64,000 nucleotides of DNA from Holothuria scabra (taxonomy: Eukaryota > Echinodermata > Holothuroidea > Aspidochirotida > Holothuriidae): positions 13,739,887 through 13,803,886 of the forward strand of contig CM074195.1 of the NCBI GenBank assembly GCA_037179385.1. The letters are read 5' to 3'. The notes under the pieces were generated by a model. The model was not told the origin of the DNA, did not search any database, and saw only the letters and a list, made by a program, of their open reading frames with translations. Both the position numbers and the translations under genes were made by a program. Of the stretch, positions 48,720 through 62,600 are shown one piece after another. Numbering within the stretch: the first letter of the stretch is position 1; each line of letters starts with the position of its first letter.

Positions 48720-50350
48720 AAAGTGAATATTGAAGTCAAAACAGTTTAATTTGTAACATTTTAATGAAGGTAAAAATATAAGAATACGAATTCTGACAAG
48801 CAAACAGTATTGAAAGAACTATGTATTAATTACAAATTTAGAATTCAACCCGTATAAAGAAAGCATCAGAGAGATGTAATACATTTACATTTCATGTGAT
48901 ACAAAATAGTTTCACTTCAGTCAAACTTTAAATTTACAATCCATTTTGATTTATATACAAAATTTTGTCAAGTCTTTTGATCTTAAAAAAAATGCACTGG
49001 TAAATCCAATATTTTGAAGAGTCAGACAGATATTTAAGAAACAACATTAGGTTTCGCATATAATTCATTTGTCCAATCGCATATTTATGGTAACTGAACT
49101 CTTATATTACCTTGGGAGAAGCCATGATAATGAGGGCAGCAAAGCATTTTCATTGCACAAGTTGCATATGACTTACATTGGAAATAGTGAAATATGGGCA
49201 GGGGATCGATCCTTTACAACAAATGCAGCAACTGTTTTGTCCTAATTTCCCTTGGAAAATTTGCCTCAAAAAGTACCGTCTCATCCATTGTAGACTTATT
49301 TGCTGAATTCTCCACAAACATTACAACAATGTAGGCAGAAATGTGATAATTAAAATAGTTGTTGGAATCCCTGAAATACAGAAGAAAGATACTTTTTTGA
49401 GCAGACACAAGATCTGGGAGTATTTTTCCCTTTCAGGGGATAGAATTTATCCTTTCCTTTTCCAAACAAATTTGATAAAGGTGGACCTTAAAAAAAAAAA
49501 AAGGTTCCTCTACATTTTACAATACGGTATCTCCTGAAAGACACAAAACAACTGATGGCTAGTCACAAATAATGGTGTTACCTTGACCACAAAAGAACAA
49601 ATAATGATGCAAGATATATTTCCTTATTTGTAGAGGAATAAAGAAATACAGAGTTGTAACAATGAAGAAATGAAAATCAAAGGCAATTGGCCACAAGTCA
49701 CAAGTGCACAGCTCATAACTATAACATGTGGGAGATGGTACAGCCATCAAATATTTTTTCCACATGAAAAACTCTTTCTCATTTAATGAATTACTTTACA
49801 ACCAACATGATATATCTGGTAATCTTCACCACAACACAAAAACTGGGTCGGGATTCCCACAGATTATTTAAAGCAACCCAATTTTGAGCACAAAGCATTC
49901 TTTAGAGGCCCAACAAAGGGGTGTGTGGGGGTATACCATGTGATGAAATGTAATGATCATCAACCAGATAGAGGGGTTGAAAGCCTTTTTAAAGGAAAGT
50001 TTACAAGATGCACAATGGTACAATAGGTTACTCTTTCACATGTAACAGTAGTCTTAGTTCAAGTTATGTCAAGATGCAAAAATTAACACTAAAAGATCTA
50101 CCACAACATCTTTTAATATTATCTAGCACATTTTTATCACACATAGATCATCAACATGCAACCTATTGTAAGCTTCCAAAACCTGTGCAACCTTCAAAAA
50201 TGGGCTCTGAGCTTATCGGTATTTATCTTTCAACCAAATTTTGGGTCATCACCCACTTCTTTGGGTTCAAGTCCATAGAGGATACCATAGCATATCTTTC
50301 ACCAGGTTTACACTTGTCCTTTTTTTTGTCCTCTTTCTAACTTTCACCTG
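48720..50350. other. 3' flank of ARSB, AT-rich
   Basis: Probably includes the ARSB 3' UTR near 50350 and below. No canonical polyadenylation signal on the minus strand could be assigned with confidence. No other gene. Confidence 0.4.
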
Positions 50351-50353
50351 AGA

Positions 50354-50625
50354 TCACTCCCAAGGACCCCAGAGGCCATTGTGTAATGATGGACAGGCCT
50401 CTGAAACTTCCTTTGGAAATCTTACAGGAACAGAATCTTTGTAATATGAGGCCAACTTCTTTAGAAGGAAATTCACAATCTCAGGATATTCACTGGATAA
50501 TTCTACTTCCTCATACGGGTCAGAGGCTATGTTGAACAACCACACCTTCTTACCTGGTATAGTAAGAGGAAGGTGAGGTGTGATGTTAGAGTCAGGAGGT
50601 GCAATCCACTTGCCATTCTCAGCAC
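50354..50625 (-). CDS. ARSB: ARSB exon 7 with stop
   Basis: 272 nt, acceptor TTTAAAG. Encodes [27 protein letters not shown] and the C-terminal GLWGPWE, then TGA at 50356-50354. Confidence 0.92.
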
Positions 50626-53600
50626 CTTTAAACAGAATGAAATACACCAAGAAGAAGGAATGAAGAACCAATGGTTTTACTAGCTATCCTGCTTAGAAGA
50701 CAGGGAGCTAATAATGACAAGAATGGGACAATATTGAGAAAATATAAAAAAAAAAATAATATGCAACTTCCAAAGTATGTGATTTAAATTAGAAAAAGGA
50801 TGTTAGTCTTGGACAGCTTTCATGGTTATTTAAATATGAACAAATCCTCACCCTTTACACCAGTCCTGGCAACAGCTAGTAACATGACACAAAGGAGTTT
50901 CACAAGGACAACAAACCCCAGGGTCCCTAATTTTTCTCTGCCAGGTGTTACTTGTTGTCTGAGTTATAACAGCATTTTCATGAATAAGGTCTCTGGAAGA
51001 ACGAATGGCTATGAACTCACAGGTATTGATAGTTCTTAATGCCTTCACAACTACAAATAAGGAACTGCCATGTTTGAGGGCAAGCCTTTACTTATATACT
51101 GTGAACTGCTCTCAAACAAGGCTGAAATACTCCATGTAGAAAGCCTCTATGTCATGCGAGAACATCTCACACTAAAGGCTACAGTAAATTGCAAGACAAA
51201 ACATGTCATGAAATATTTGATCTTCAACTTTTTGGGAACTTAACTTGAAACAGCAAAGTAAGCATATGACAATTAGCACCTTGTTACATGACTCAATGTG
51301 TCAATGTCATTGAATTTTACCAGGGTCATTGCGCTTGGTGCTTACCACAAGCAATTGAGTACAGAGCACAAGCCAGAGAGTGACAACTAGGAAAATGGCT
51401 GAGGCCGGCCAAACTTATACCAGCTCGTTAGAGAGTGGGCCGTAAAACTCCAACTGATTAACTTACCAGGGTCACCTGTAAGAAGTTTCCACTCCCCTAC
51501 CCTGATAGCTGATGTCATATTGGTATTAAATGCTGGTGGTTGATTTGGCCACGGATCAATATTGTGTAATAGCTCGGATCGAGGTGATGTTTTCATTGAG
51601 CTACAAAAAAAAAAACAAGCGAGCAATAATGTTTAAAAATGTAGAAGAAGAAACTCAAAGTAAATTTGCAAAAACTAAAAAAATGACTTAGCATCATCTT
51701 TTTTTATCATATTCCCTCAACCACCCCCACCATTCACCAGTGTCTACCTCAACCACGCCAACCATTCACCAGTGTCTAGTGTCTACCGCAGATATTATAA
51801 CAGTGATAAATGTCAATGGGAATATCCTTCAAATTTCAAAAAGCATAACTGCATTTTTTACTCCACCCGTATATTTTATTGTTAATAAAAAATCCTTTAC
51901 TTTCAATTTCATAAATTAATTTTTAATGTTGGGTTGTGGTTCTGAATGTTAATTGAATAAATGTCACAGTTACTTTTTGGTACAAGGTCTACTGCTTTAC
52001 ACCAGGAATATATTTTAATGCCCCTTGTAAATTTGGCAAAGTTTTACGTAGCCAATGTATTTGTATCTTTTGGCCCCCACCTTTGCAAACAAGTATTAAA
52101 GTTTTCACCCCTGAATTTAATGCTTATCTGAGGTCAGATCTGTTGCTAAAACTTTTTACACTGATTTAACTTATGCACACAAGAATATCTCATTTGATTT
52201 CCACTCACTATTGGCACCATCATCACTGGTACCAATAAAAATTACCCAGAAACCCAAAAGTCTTCGTGATTCCTTGCTGGTGAAACTGTATGTCTGTTAT
52301 TTAGCCCAAATGACCTTTTGACGAGCTACAGAGATCATCCAATCAATGTCCATCACCAACTTGTCAAATATTAGATCCCTTGAAGTATTCCTGCATGAGA
52401 TATTTACAAGGTTGCAACCTTTTCACCAAAAGAGAGGTGAAAACTTACCAGGGGTGACTTCATCTGTATTAGTTTAAGCTTCAAACACATGTAAGTCTGA
52501 GTTATTGCTGCTAATGAAATTAACAGTTTGACCTCTAATGCCCCCAAAAGTTTTTCCACCTCCACCGAAACTAAGGGGTCATTTATTTAATATGGCTCAT
52601 TCACTCACAAACTTAAACTTTCTTAAAATCTCCAGATTTTATGGGATTTACAAGAGTTTAGGGAAGCACTCAAGCTTTATGATGCATGTTTTAAATTGGC
52701 AAATCTGCTAAAACTTAAACCATAACTATGCTACAATGTAAAGTGATTTTAGACAGTTAAAAAAAAGGAATATTGTGTAAGAGAAGTGAAGCGGCCAATT
52801 GTTTGGAACTAAGTCATAAAATCTCAGCCAGTTAAGTTACTAACTTACCTAATGGTGGTCCACACATCAAAGCCATCTAATTTGGTATCAATCAAAGGCA
52901 TACCAGCCACACCCTGGACCAAAGTGGGAAACCAATCACTGACATGGATGAGTTGCTTGTTAACAGTACCTCTCACTTTGGATGGTAGCAGGTCACTGTG
53001 AACAAACCCCACTCCACGAAGGCCACCCTCCCAGTAAGAATGTTTCCAACCTCTCAGAGGCCAATTGTTTCCCCCTTGATTCACTTCACCTCCATTATCT
53101 GTGAAATGAAAAACAGAACTAAATCCTTTACAAAGAAAGAAATATGCCACTTATGAAACACTGTCAGACACACAAGTTGTAACAATGGATAAGAAAATAT
53201 TGCAAATATTTCCATTTCAAACATGCTACATTTACACATACCCTGCTGTATGTTGTTCTCTTAAACTAAATTGTTTAGTTTGCCACTTTTAATTCCTCCC
53301 CCCCTCCAAAAAAAAAATGGAATTGTAGAGATGTCAAGCAATTATTGGAAACTAATCTTAAGTTCCCTTTTCTCCATATATTTCCTAAGAGGAAATTCTT
53401 CTTAATAAAACTAAGAGCTATAAATGACCAATCCAGTTTCGAACTACCACAGACATTTTACTTAAAAGTCAGAGATCATAAATATACAGTACAAACTACA
53501 AATGATGTAAACTGTTCCCAAATTTAAAAGTATTTTCTTACAATTCTTTTTACTGCATTTGATTTGAAAACCATAAGTTACTAAATGCTTTCATTGTTTC

Positions 53601-56600
53601 CAAATCTACATAGCATGGAAAGGTCACTGGACATTACACCGACATGCTATCAAATTCTCAGTGGTTTCCAATAGCTTTGTTAGTTAATGCACATTTTCTT
53701 AAATTCTACTGATTTGGTACAACAGTGCATGAAAGCCATGCTGATAAACAGCAGAAAAACACTTATTAGACAAACCTGTTGAAAATAGCAGCACTGTATT
53801 GTTCCACATCCCTGCTGACTTCAATTTACTAACGATTTTACCAACAGCCTCATCCATGCAGCTTGTCATTCCGGCATAAATCCTTCTGTTTCTATTTTTG
53901 ATAAAATTGTAAGGTTTGAGATATTCCTCTGGTACTTGCAAAGGTGCATGCACTGGTTGGAATGGTACATACAGAAAAAGGGGCTGGGGAGAGAAAAAAG
54001 TAACATTTGCATTAAATCACGAAGAAAAACTTTGACATTCAGGTACTAGATAGTCAGTCCCATGAAAGAGAAAAAATTTAAATACCATGAGGAAAGCATG
54101 TACACCCAGCATACAAATTTTAGGGGATATATGAATGTATATTTCATTTCACTTCATTTATTCAATCCAGTATAAATGTAAAATTTATAAATAGGAGTCA
54201 GTCTGTTGGTCAGTCAGTTAGATAGATGAATCTATAGACGTTCAAATGCAAGCAAAGGGTGCCTAAAAATACTCCATGAGTGAAACCAGTAAAATTTTCC
54301 ACATCAGGTTCAAAAGATGCAGAGGTGATCATATTTTATAGCATGCACAGAGTGTTCTGTTACACATCTGGGGACTGTATTCTTCCAAGAATATGCCCTC
54401 CAGCCTTCACTTGATTTGTGTTTGTAAAAGGAGATCTTTGAGATACAGGACATGTGCAACAGGATAGAAGTGACCGAGAGGATAGAAGTGACCAAGAGGA
54501 TAAAAGTGACTGAGAGGGGAACACTGTAACTGTCTGGGATGAGAAGATTTGTCCTTTAAATTCATGTTAATGTTGCTTGAAATGCAGTTGGTTAGATGGA
54601 GTTTTACAGCCCATTTTCTAACCCATTGGTTCAAGTCGAGCTGGCCACAACCATTTTTTCCAGTTGTGGCTCACTGGCTTGTTTTCCCTACTCCATTGCT
54701 TATGCGGAGCATCACGCACAACCACAGTAGGTTCCATTTTTAGAGTCTTTGGTATGACTTGACTTGGGAATTGAACCCTGGCCTTCCGCGTGAGAGGCGG
54801 ATGCTCTTACCGTTAGGCCAAAAACACACGGTCGTTTGCTTGAAATGCAAGCAGACAAACTTATTCGCAAATGTCAGCACTGTTCACCTAGGCTTAAAAT
54901 GACAAAAATGCTATGAGGATGTTATGCCATTGACATGCACAGTAGGTATATTACATGGGTGTAGAATTCGAGACTTAGGAAATCCTACTTTGCAAAGGAA
55001 ATATGATCTTATGCACATGGAAGTCTTATAATTGTAGGAGATTGACTTGCTTCTTGGAGAATACTGTAAAATAGTAAAATTATTACCTCTGTATATAGAC
55101 GAGAAAATGAAAATGGTGAGGCCATACATTGATTTATGCCAGATTCTTTCATAAAAATACTGTAATGTGATTCTACTGTACCTTGCATAAGGGCCAGCCA
55201 ATTGCAAAATTCACAATTACATCCCTGATTGGCATTTGTTGGCATGGAGCATGTGCATATTAGGTGCATGAATGTAGGTAATGTGCTTGTTAATTCTTGT
55301 GCAATTGCATGCAGAAAGTAAAAGAATTGGAATCTAGCTTCCATTGTGACAACAGTGTAAGCATGCCTTGTCAACTTATTTGACACCCAGCCATGACAAC
55401 ATTTCTTTGTAAACACTGAATGAGTCTATATTTATAAAGCCGGATGGGGGTTGTGCAAACGCTGAATGAGTCTATAAAGTAGAAGTGTAAAGCGGGATGG
55501 GGGTTGTGCAAACGCTGAATGAGTCTATACAGTAGAAGTATAAAGCGGGATGGGGGTTGTGCAAACACTGAATGAGTCTGTACAGTAGAAGTATAAAGCA
55601 GGATGGGGGTTGTGCAAAAACTGAATGAGTCTTTACTGTAGAAGTATAAAGCGGGATGGGGGTTGTGCAAACATTGAATGAGTCTATACAGTAGAAGTAT
55701 AAAGCAGGATGAGGGTTGAACAAACACTGAATGAGTCTATACAGTAGAAGTATAAAGCGGGATGGGGGTTGTGCAAACGCTGAATGAGTCTGTACAGTAG
55801 AAGTATAAAGCAGGATGGGGGTTGTGCAAACACTGAATGAGTCTATACAGTAGAAGTATAAAGCAGGATGGGGGTTGAACAAACACTGAATGAGTCTGTA
55901 CAGTAGAAGTATAAAGCGGGATGGGGGTTGAACAAACACTGAATGAGTCTGTACAGTAGAAGTATAAAGCAGGATGGGGGTTGTGCAAACACTGAATGAG
56001 TCTGTACAGTAGAAGTATAAAGCAGGATGGGGGTTGTGCAAACATTGAATGAGTCTGTACAGTAGAAGTATAAAGCAGGATGGGGGTTGTGCAAACATTG
56101 AATGAGTCTATACAGTAGAAGTATAAAGCGGGATGGGGGTTGAACAAACACTGAATGAGTCTATACAGTAGAAGTATAAAGCAGGATGGGGGTTGTGCAA
56201 ACACTGAATGAGTCTATACAGTAGAAGTATAAAGCAGGATGGGGGTTGTGCAAACACTGAATGAGTCTATACAGTAGAAGTATAAAGCAGGATGGGGGTT
56301 GAACAAACACTTAATGAGTTGTGTGGGGGTTGTGCAATACTGTAAGTTACAACAAGGTTCACCTTTTGTTGATCATGTTGTTCAATAATTTTGTTGATTT
56401 GTTGGTTAAATACAAACACAGAGTAGTTACTGACACCAAGCCAGAAGGGTTTATCATTGTCCCAGAAATCTAGACCAATCCAATGCTTGCTTGGAGGAAA
56501 GTCAGCACCATTCCCTCCCCTCAAATGTGTGTAGTAGTCCTCAGAGCCTGTCAGATACCCTGGTCACAGAAAAGAAACATATAACATCTTAGTACAATTC

Positions 56601-59600
56601 TCAAAAATAAACAAAGTCCACAAATGTCATGGCACAATGTTATTGTCCTTGATGCCTTTCAACATGCTTTTCAAGGCCAATTGGTCTTTGTGCCTTTCCT
56701 TACAGCCAAACATTAACATTAAATCTTCTATCTGGCCTAGTGTCCTTTGACATACAGAAATGTAACACAACCTTTGCTCAATAAACATGGCCTACTCTAA
56801 TGCCTTATTTTAAGCCCAAAAAGAAGTGAGACAAGTCCAAGCATAACATTGAGATAAATAAGCAGTACTGTTCAAACCATCAAACAAATTAACTTTCATG
56901 CTAAAGTACTGTACAGTGATGTTTAACTACAGTATCAATGTGACTAATTGATAAAATACTTAGAATAATGACTGTTTAAGTAAAAATCAATCATTTACCT
57001 GGCAGGTGATCTAAAATATCAGATGTTGTAATCAAGGCATGTAGCTCTGATCAATATAATCATGGAACAGCTATTATGTTATGAAAGACTTGATCCTTAT
57101 TTCAGTTTTAAAACCTGGCTAAAACTTGATTTGTTTGATCTATTTTAATATCATCTTAAGCTGTGTTTACTCTACAACAAATTTGGATCAGATTCTCATC
57201 CAATTTTTGTGAGTTTTTGTTGAAATGTTCTTTATCTTTGGTCAGAAAGAGCCAAACATTTATCAACCTGTGTAAATATATGAGTTGTATTGCAGGACTA
57301 TGAAAATTGTATATGCTAATTATTTTGTGACATTACATCGATAGACAGATTTTATCAGACTACCCTGTCCGATAAAAAAGTATGTTGGAGTGAAGTCACA
57401 AAATAATTAGCATAAATTAAAATGAAAATCATATATTTACACTGGGGGATAAATTTTTGGCTTTTTTCAACCAGAGCTGGAGAAGATTTTAACAAAAACC
57501 CCCCAAAATTGGATTGAATCAAATCCAAATTTGTTGCAGTGTGGCTGCGGCTTTACCATTAAAGTTAAGATCACACTTAATTTCTTTCTGAAACAGGACT
57601 CATGATCGTGGAAAAAAAAACACAAAAAATAAGATGTTTACATCAAAGATCTACAGTTCAACATACCAAAGAAAGTATCAAAACCCCTGTTTTGAGGTAG
57701 ACATTCTTTCTTGTAGAACCCTAAATGCCACTTTCCAACCATGTGTGTTGCATAGCCAGCCTCTCTGAGCTTTTCAGGCAGGGTAGGAATGTCTGTTGGC
57801 ATACAGTTTGGCTGAGCTGGTAATATGTAGCTGTGCTGAAGGCCAGTATGAATCTGAAACATAAAATAAAGATTTAAAGAACAACAAGTACATCTCAAAT
57901 GGGTTTGATGCAATGTGCCATCATAAAAATGCCCAATATGAAAGTCAAAATCACTCAACAGCTACTTGACAATGGGTCTTACATATTTCAGTTGCCATTT
58001 GTTAAGTTTTGTTAAAGACCTGAAAGTGTGACAGCCAACCCTTCCACGGTATAGGTTGTTGTCGTATAAGGCCTTCCACAATTTTAAATCAGCTAGCTTT
58101 ATAGATGGTATCTTAACCTTTCTATTAAGAAGATTAATGGAAAAAAGCTAGAAAGCCAAAAGGCTTAGTGATTCCGTACTCTTGAATTGACAGTGCGTGC
58201 ATTTTTTCTTCTAATCAACAAAGTTTCAAATTGCCAAAATTTTCTTTGTAAGACCATTGAACATGGAATGAGATCCCTCGCAGTTGTTCATCTTGAGACA
58301 CTTTATCATGGTTACAAGCAATTAGAAAGGTATTTAAAATTTGACCTCTGGTAACCTCAAATGACCTTTGAACTCCAAAAAATTCAATAGGGATCATCTT
58401 CTTAAAGTGTACCTCAAGTCACAAAATTCAAAAATATATAATTAAGAGCATGAACCAGAGTGCAAAAATGCATTTAGGGTTCGACGATAGATACATGCTC
58501 TTTTTAATAAAATGCTACAGTTCTTGTAACAACTGGTGACCCAAAATAGCCTTTGTCTCCACCTGTAAGTAACTGGTTTTTCTTTCATACTGTGCCTTAA
58601 GATATTCTGCAAACAAGGTTTTCAGAGTTTGATGCCAGGTGATACCAGATGACCATTGACCTCCACCAAAAACAACAGGTACAGTACTTTTAACTCACCA
58701 TAACACATCCACATACTAATTGGGAAATCCATCCAAGTTTCCTACCTTGAGATATCCCATTTTGACAAGTTTTTCAAAGTTTGACCGATCATGACCCCAG
58801 ATATCCTTTCACCTCCACAAAAAATAACCTTATACAGACCATCTTCTCACCATAATTCATTTACATACTAATTTTGAAATCCATCCACCTTTCATACCTT
58901 GAGCTATCCTAAACAAGGTTTTCTGAGTTTGACCCCTATGACCCCAAATGACCTTTGACCTCTACCAAAATAAATAGGGTTCTTCCTCCCATCATAACGC
59001 ATCAACATATCAAGTTTGAAATCAATCCAAGCTTCCTACCTTGAGATATAGTGTAAACCAGGATTTTGGGGTGTGACCCCATGTGACCCCAAATGACCTT
59101 TGACCTCCACGAAAATAAATCGGGTTCCTTCTTACATCATAACGCATCAGCCTATCAAGATTGAAATGAATCCAAGTTTCCTACCATAATGAATCATGTA
59201 AACAAGGATTTCAGGTTTTGACCCCATGTGACCCCAAATGACCTTTGACCTCCACGAAAATACATCGGGTTCTATCTTACATCATAATGCATCAACATAT
59301 CAAGTATGAAATTGATCCAAGTTTCTACCATGAGATATCGTGTAAACAAGGATTTCGGGGTTTGACCCCACGTGACCCCAAATGACCTTTGACCTCCACC
59401 AAAATCAATAGGGTTCTTCCTTACATCATAACGCATCAACATATCAAGTATGAAATTGATCCAAGTTTCCTGCCATGAGATATCGTGTAAACAAGGATTT
59501 CAGGGTTTGACCCCAAGTGACCCCAAATGACCTTTGACCTCCACCAAAATTAATAGGGTTCTTTCTTACATCATAACGCATCAACATATCAAGTATGAAA

Positions 59601-62600
59601 TTGATCCAAGTTTCCTACCATGAGATATCGTGTAAACAAGGATTTCACCCCATGTGACCCCAAATGACCTTTGACCTCCACCAAAATCGATAGGGTTCTT
59701 CCTGACATCCTAACGCATCAACATATCAAGTATGAAATTGATCCAAGCTTTCTACCATGAGATATCGTGTAAACAAGGATTTCGGGGTTTGACCCCAAGT
59801 GACCCCCAATGACCTTTGACCTCCACCAAAATCAATAGGGTTCTTCCTTACATCATAATGCATCAACATATCAAGTTTGAAATTAATCCAAGTTTCCTGT
59901 CTTGAGATATTGTGTAAACAAGGATTTTGGTTTTTGACCCCCTGTGACCCCAGATGACCTTTGACCTCAACCAAAATAAATAGGGTTCTTCCTCTCAGTA
60001 TGGCGTATCTGTGTACCAAGTTTGAGAACTGTCAGATCTTCCCTTCTCAAGATATCGTGTAAACAAGCAAAGTGTCACAAACACACACACATACACACAC
60101 CCTTACACACACACATACACACACACGCCATCATGAATGCATAGGCTTCTTGAATTCCAACATTCCAACTCCCATCTTTTTAAGACATTCCTGAGCTGAG
60201 ATATAAAATGCTGAAATTTATTCACTTAAAACAAATTGGTCCATTGTGCAATATTTTGAGATTGCGATTTGAGCTGTACAGCAATGACATCACAAATTAT
60301 TGCACGATATACCATTTATGTTGAGTGAATAAACTTCAGCGTTTTATATCTCGGCTCAGGAATGTCCTATAAAGATGGGATTTGGACTGTTAGAATTTAT
60401 TTTTCAAACTCTTTAATATATATTTTTGAATTTTTTGACTTGAGGTACACTTTTAAATCTGGTCAACCTACATGCTGAATACGACATTAACATTTAGTAA
60501 CACTTGCCCTGCTGTGTTTATACAGGCATAAGTGCACAGAACAGTTCCTAAATTTCCCTCCAAATACCATGATTTCCCTGCAAGGAGCTGCCCCACTTAC
60601 ACCAGGTTTTTTTCATTCATGGCAGATCCTTTTGCCCTCTAACTGGAAGGACCTTGGGACCTGAATTTTCTGGACAACTTGAAGGAAATTGCCAACCAAG
60701 TATCATTATAATAAACATTAGGCCCTAATACTGGAATTTGGAAAGGAGAAACAGAAATTTAGTTAACCTTTTTGTTCACGTGAAAGCCGATGTGTAGACA
60801 GAACATGACATCACTATTCTAAGTACCATGTAGCATGACCATTAAAAATTTGAGCTACGTACAGGGGGAAGATGCTTTGGGGCTATGAGCCTACCCCTAT
60901 TAATTTGCAAGGTGCCAGAAATCACCTCTTTTTCTCACCCATGGCCATTACTGATCTTAACCACCTTAACCATCCTAATTTGGCAGTACCCAAACATCTT
61001 TTCCATACAGTATTAGTATACAGCAACTGCATCTGGTTAGCTATTGGATGACATATGTATTGTGCGGGCACTCGTAACAGTCCATACTAAGGGGGCCGGA
61101 ATTCAGTAGTACTCCAGGATTTGTTCCCTTGAAATTTTTGTTTAGAGCCACGTATTGGAATCACAAAAACACGCCTGCTAACTAAAGACACGTTAAAACA
61201 TTCAAAATTTCACCTGATGAGATCTTTGATGGATTCAAAGAGCCAGACAGGGAAAATTCCCCTAGTCTTTTAAAGGCCCAGTTCTCTCATCCCAAAGAGT
61301 ACCAATTCTCCTAACCCTCTTACTTAAGCCCCTCCCACAATTGTCTGAAATTCATCCTTATTCAGTCACAATCTCAGTTTATTGCTGCAGGGTGAGTATA
61401 GAAAAGCTCTATGTCACAATCAAAACACTCTCAGTACAGTTCATGCTGTGTGATATAAGCTTTGGTATTCTGCATTGTTTAAATTAACAGTCAATCAAAA
61501 AGCTGGGCCAATGGAGAGTTTCTGTATCCCCATACAAGAAGTGTAGTTTGGGGTGAGAGGATTGGCCCTTTAAATCCACAGTAAGTAAATTACAGTACCA
61601 CAGTTGATAGTTTGCAGCCCTGTTGAGCTCAACTAAAAACCGTGACACTTTTTTTGTTTGATATGAGAAGTTAAAAAATGAAGTGAAATTTTAAAATCCA
61701 GTTTGAGGTTTGTTATTAAAACAATAAACAGATGCCATTTCAGACTCTATAGGTTTCAAACCTCCACAATATTTCAGCAACACCATTTCCCTGCTCAAGT
61801 TCAAACACACACTACAAACTGCTTCATGTAAGGTTGTACAAGCAGTATATAAGAAAGCTTTAAAATCTTTTAGTTTACTAGTAAAAATGAAATTACTGAT
61901 GCATGGATATGGTCAAGGGTGTAAGGTAGATCTAGGGCAATTATGCCCTCATTGGCCTTTGAGATCTTGCCTTTTGCCATTGGCTTTTCAAATCTTGCCA
62001 CTCATCCTTTCTGTTCATCTCAGGTCTCACAACTCAAATATGTTCGGCCTCACTGACCTGACGTAACATAGCATCATTTTCAAACCTTTGGACAAATTTC
62101 ACCTGAATACCATGATGATATCTTCCATGGCTCTCAGCCATGTGCAGATGGACTACTGACTTTTGAGGTTTTTCTTACAGGTAATGTTCCATAAGGAACA
62201 TCACAGTCACAGTGAACGTCTAACCAATTCAATTCTGCCACCTTTCCTGCAAGATCAACGTAACAAAGTTGTGTTTCTTTCAAATGAAATTTACATTAAT
62301 TACTCACACAGTCATAACACGATTTCGACAATACTTTAGTGTTTTCACTGTTTGAAGGACTTCAAACATTGGCGTGAACGAATTCCCGTCCCTCCATGCA
62401 TAAACAAAGATACATTGTTCATTATCATCATCATTTACTCCCTTGGCATTGGCCCCTATGTTCATAGTCTGTATTACTGTTTAGCCTAAGTTAGCCTATG
62501 TGTATAACCTAGCGAATTAAAATAGCCTCTCCCTGCTTAGGTTTAACTTAGTTCTAAAGTTTAGGCTTTACTGAGGACCAGCAAGTGCCTAAGGCCTAGC

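Noticed and set aside
54760..54832. tRNA-Glu gene
   Set aside because: The head resembles tRNA-Glu, but the ends do not pair and it is continuous with the SINE body.
55472..56204. Long cysteine-rich repetitive frames in several minus-strand frames
   Set aside because: They are translations of the 53-bp minisatellite. The same peptide words appear in all three frames, so this is not a gene.
55427..56335. Regular repeats that could suggest a CRISPR array
   Set aside because: Units are contiguous with no unique spacers, and the context is an intron of an animal gene.
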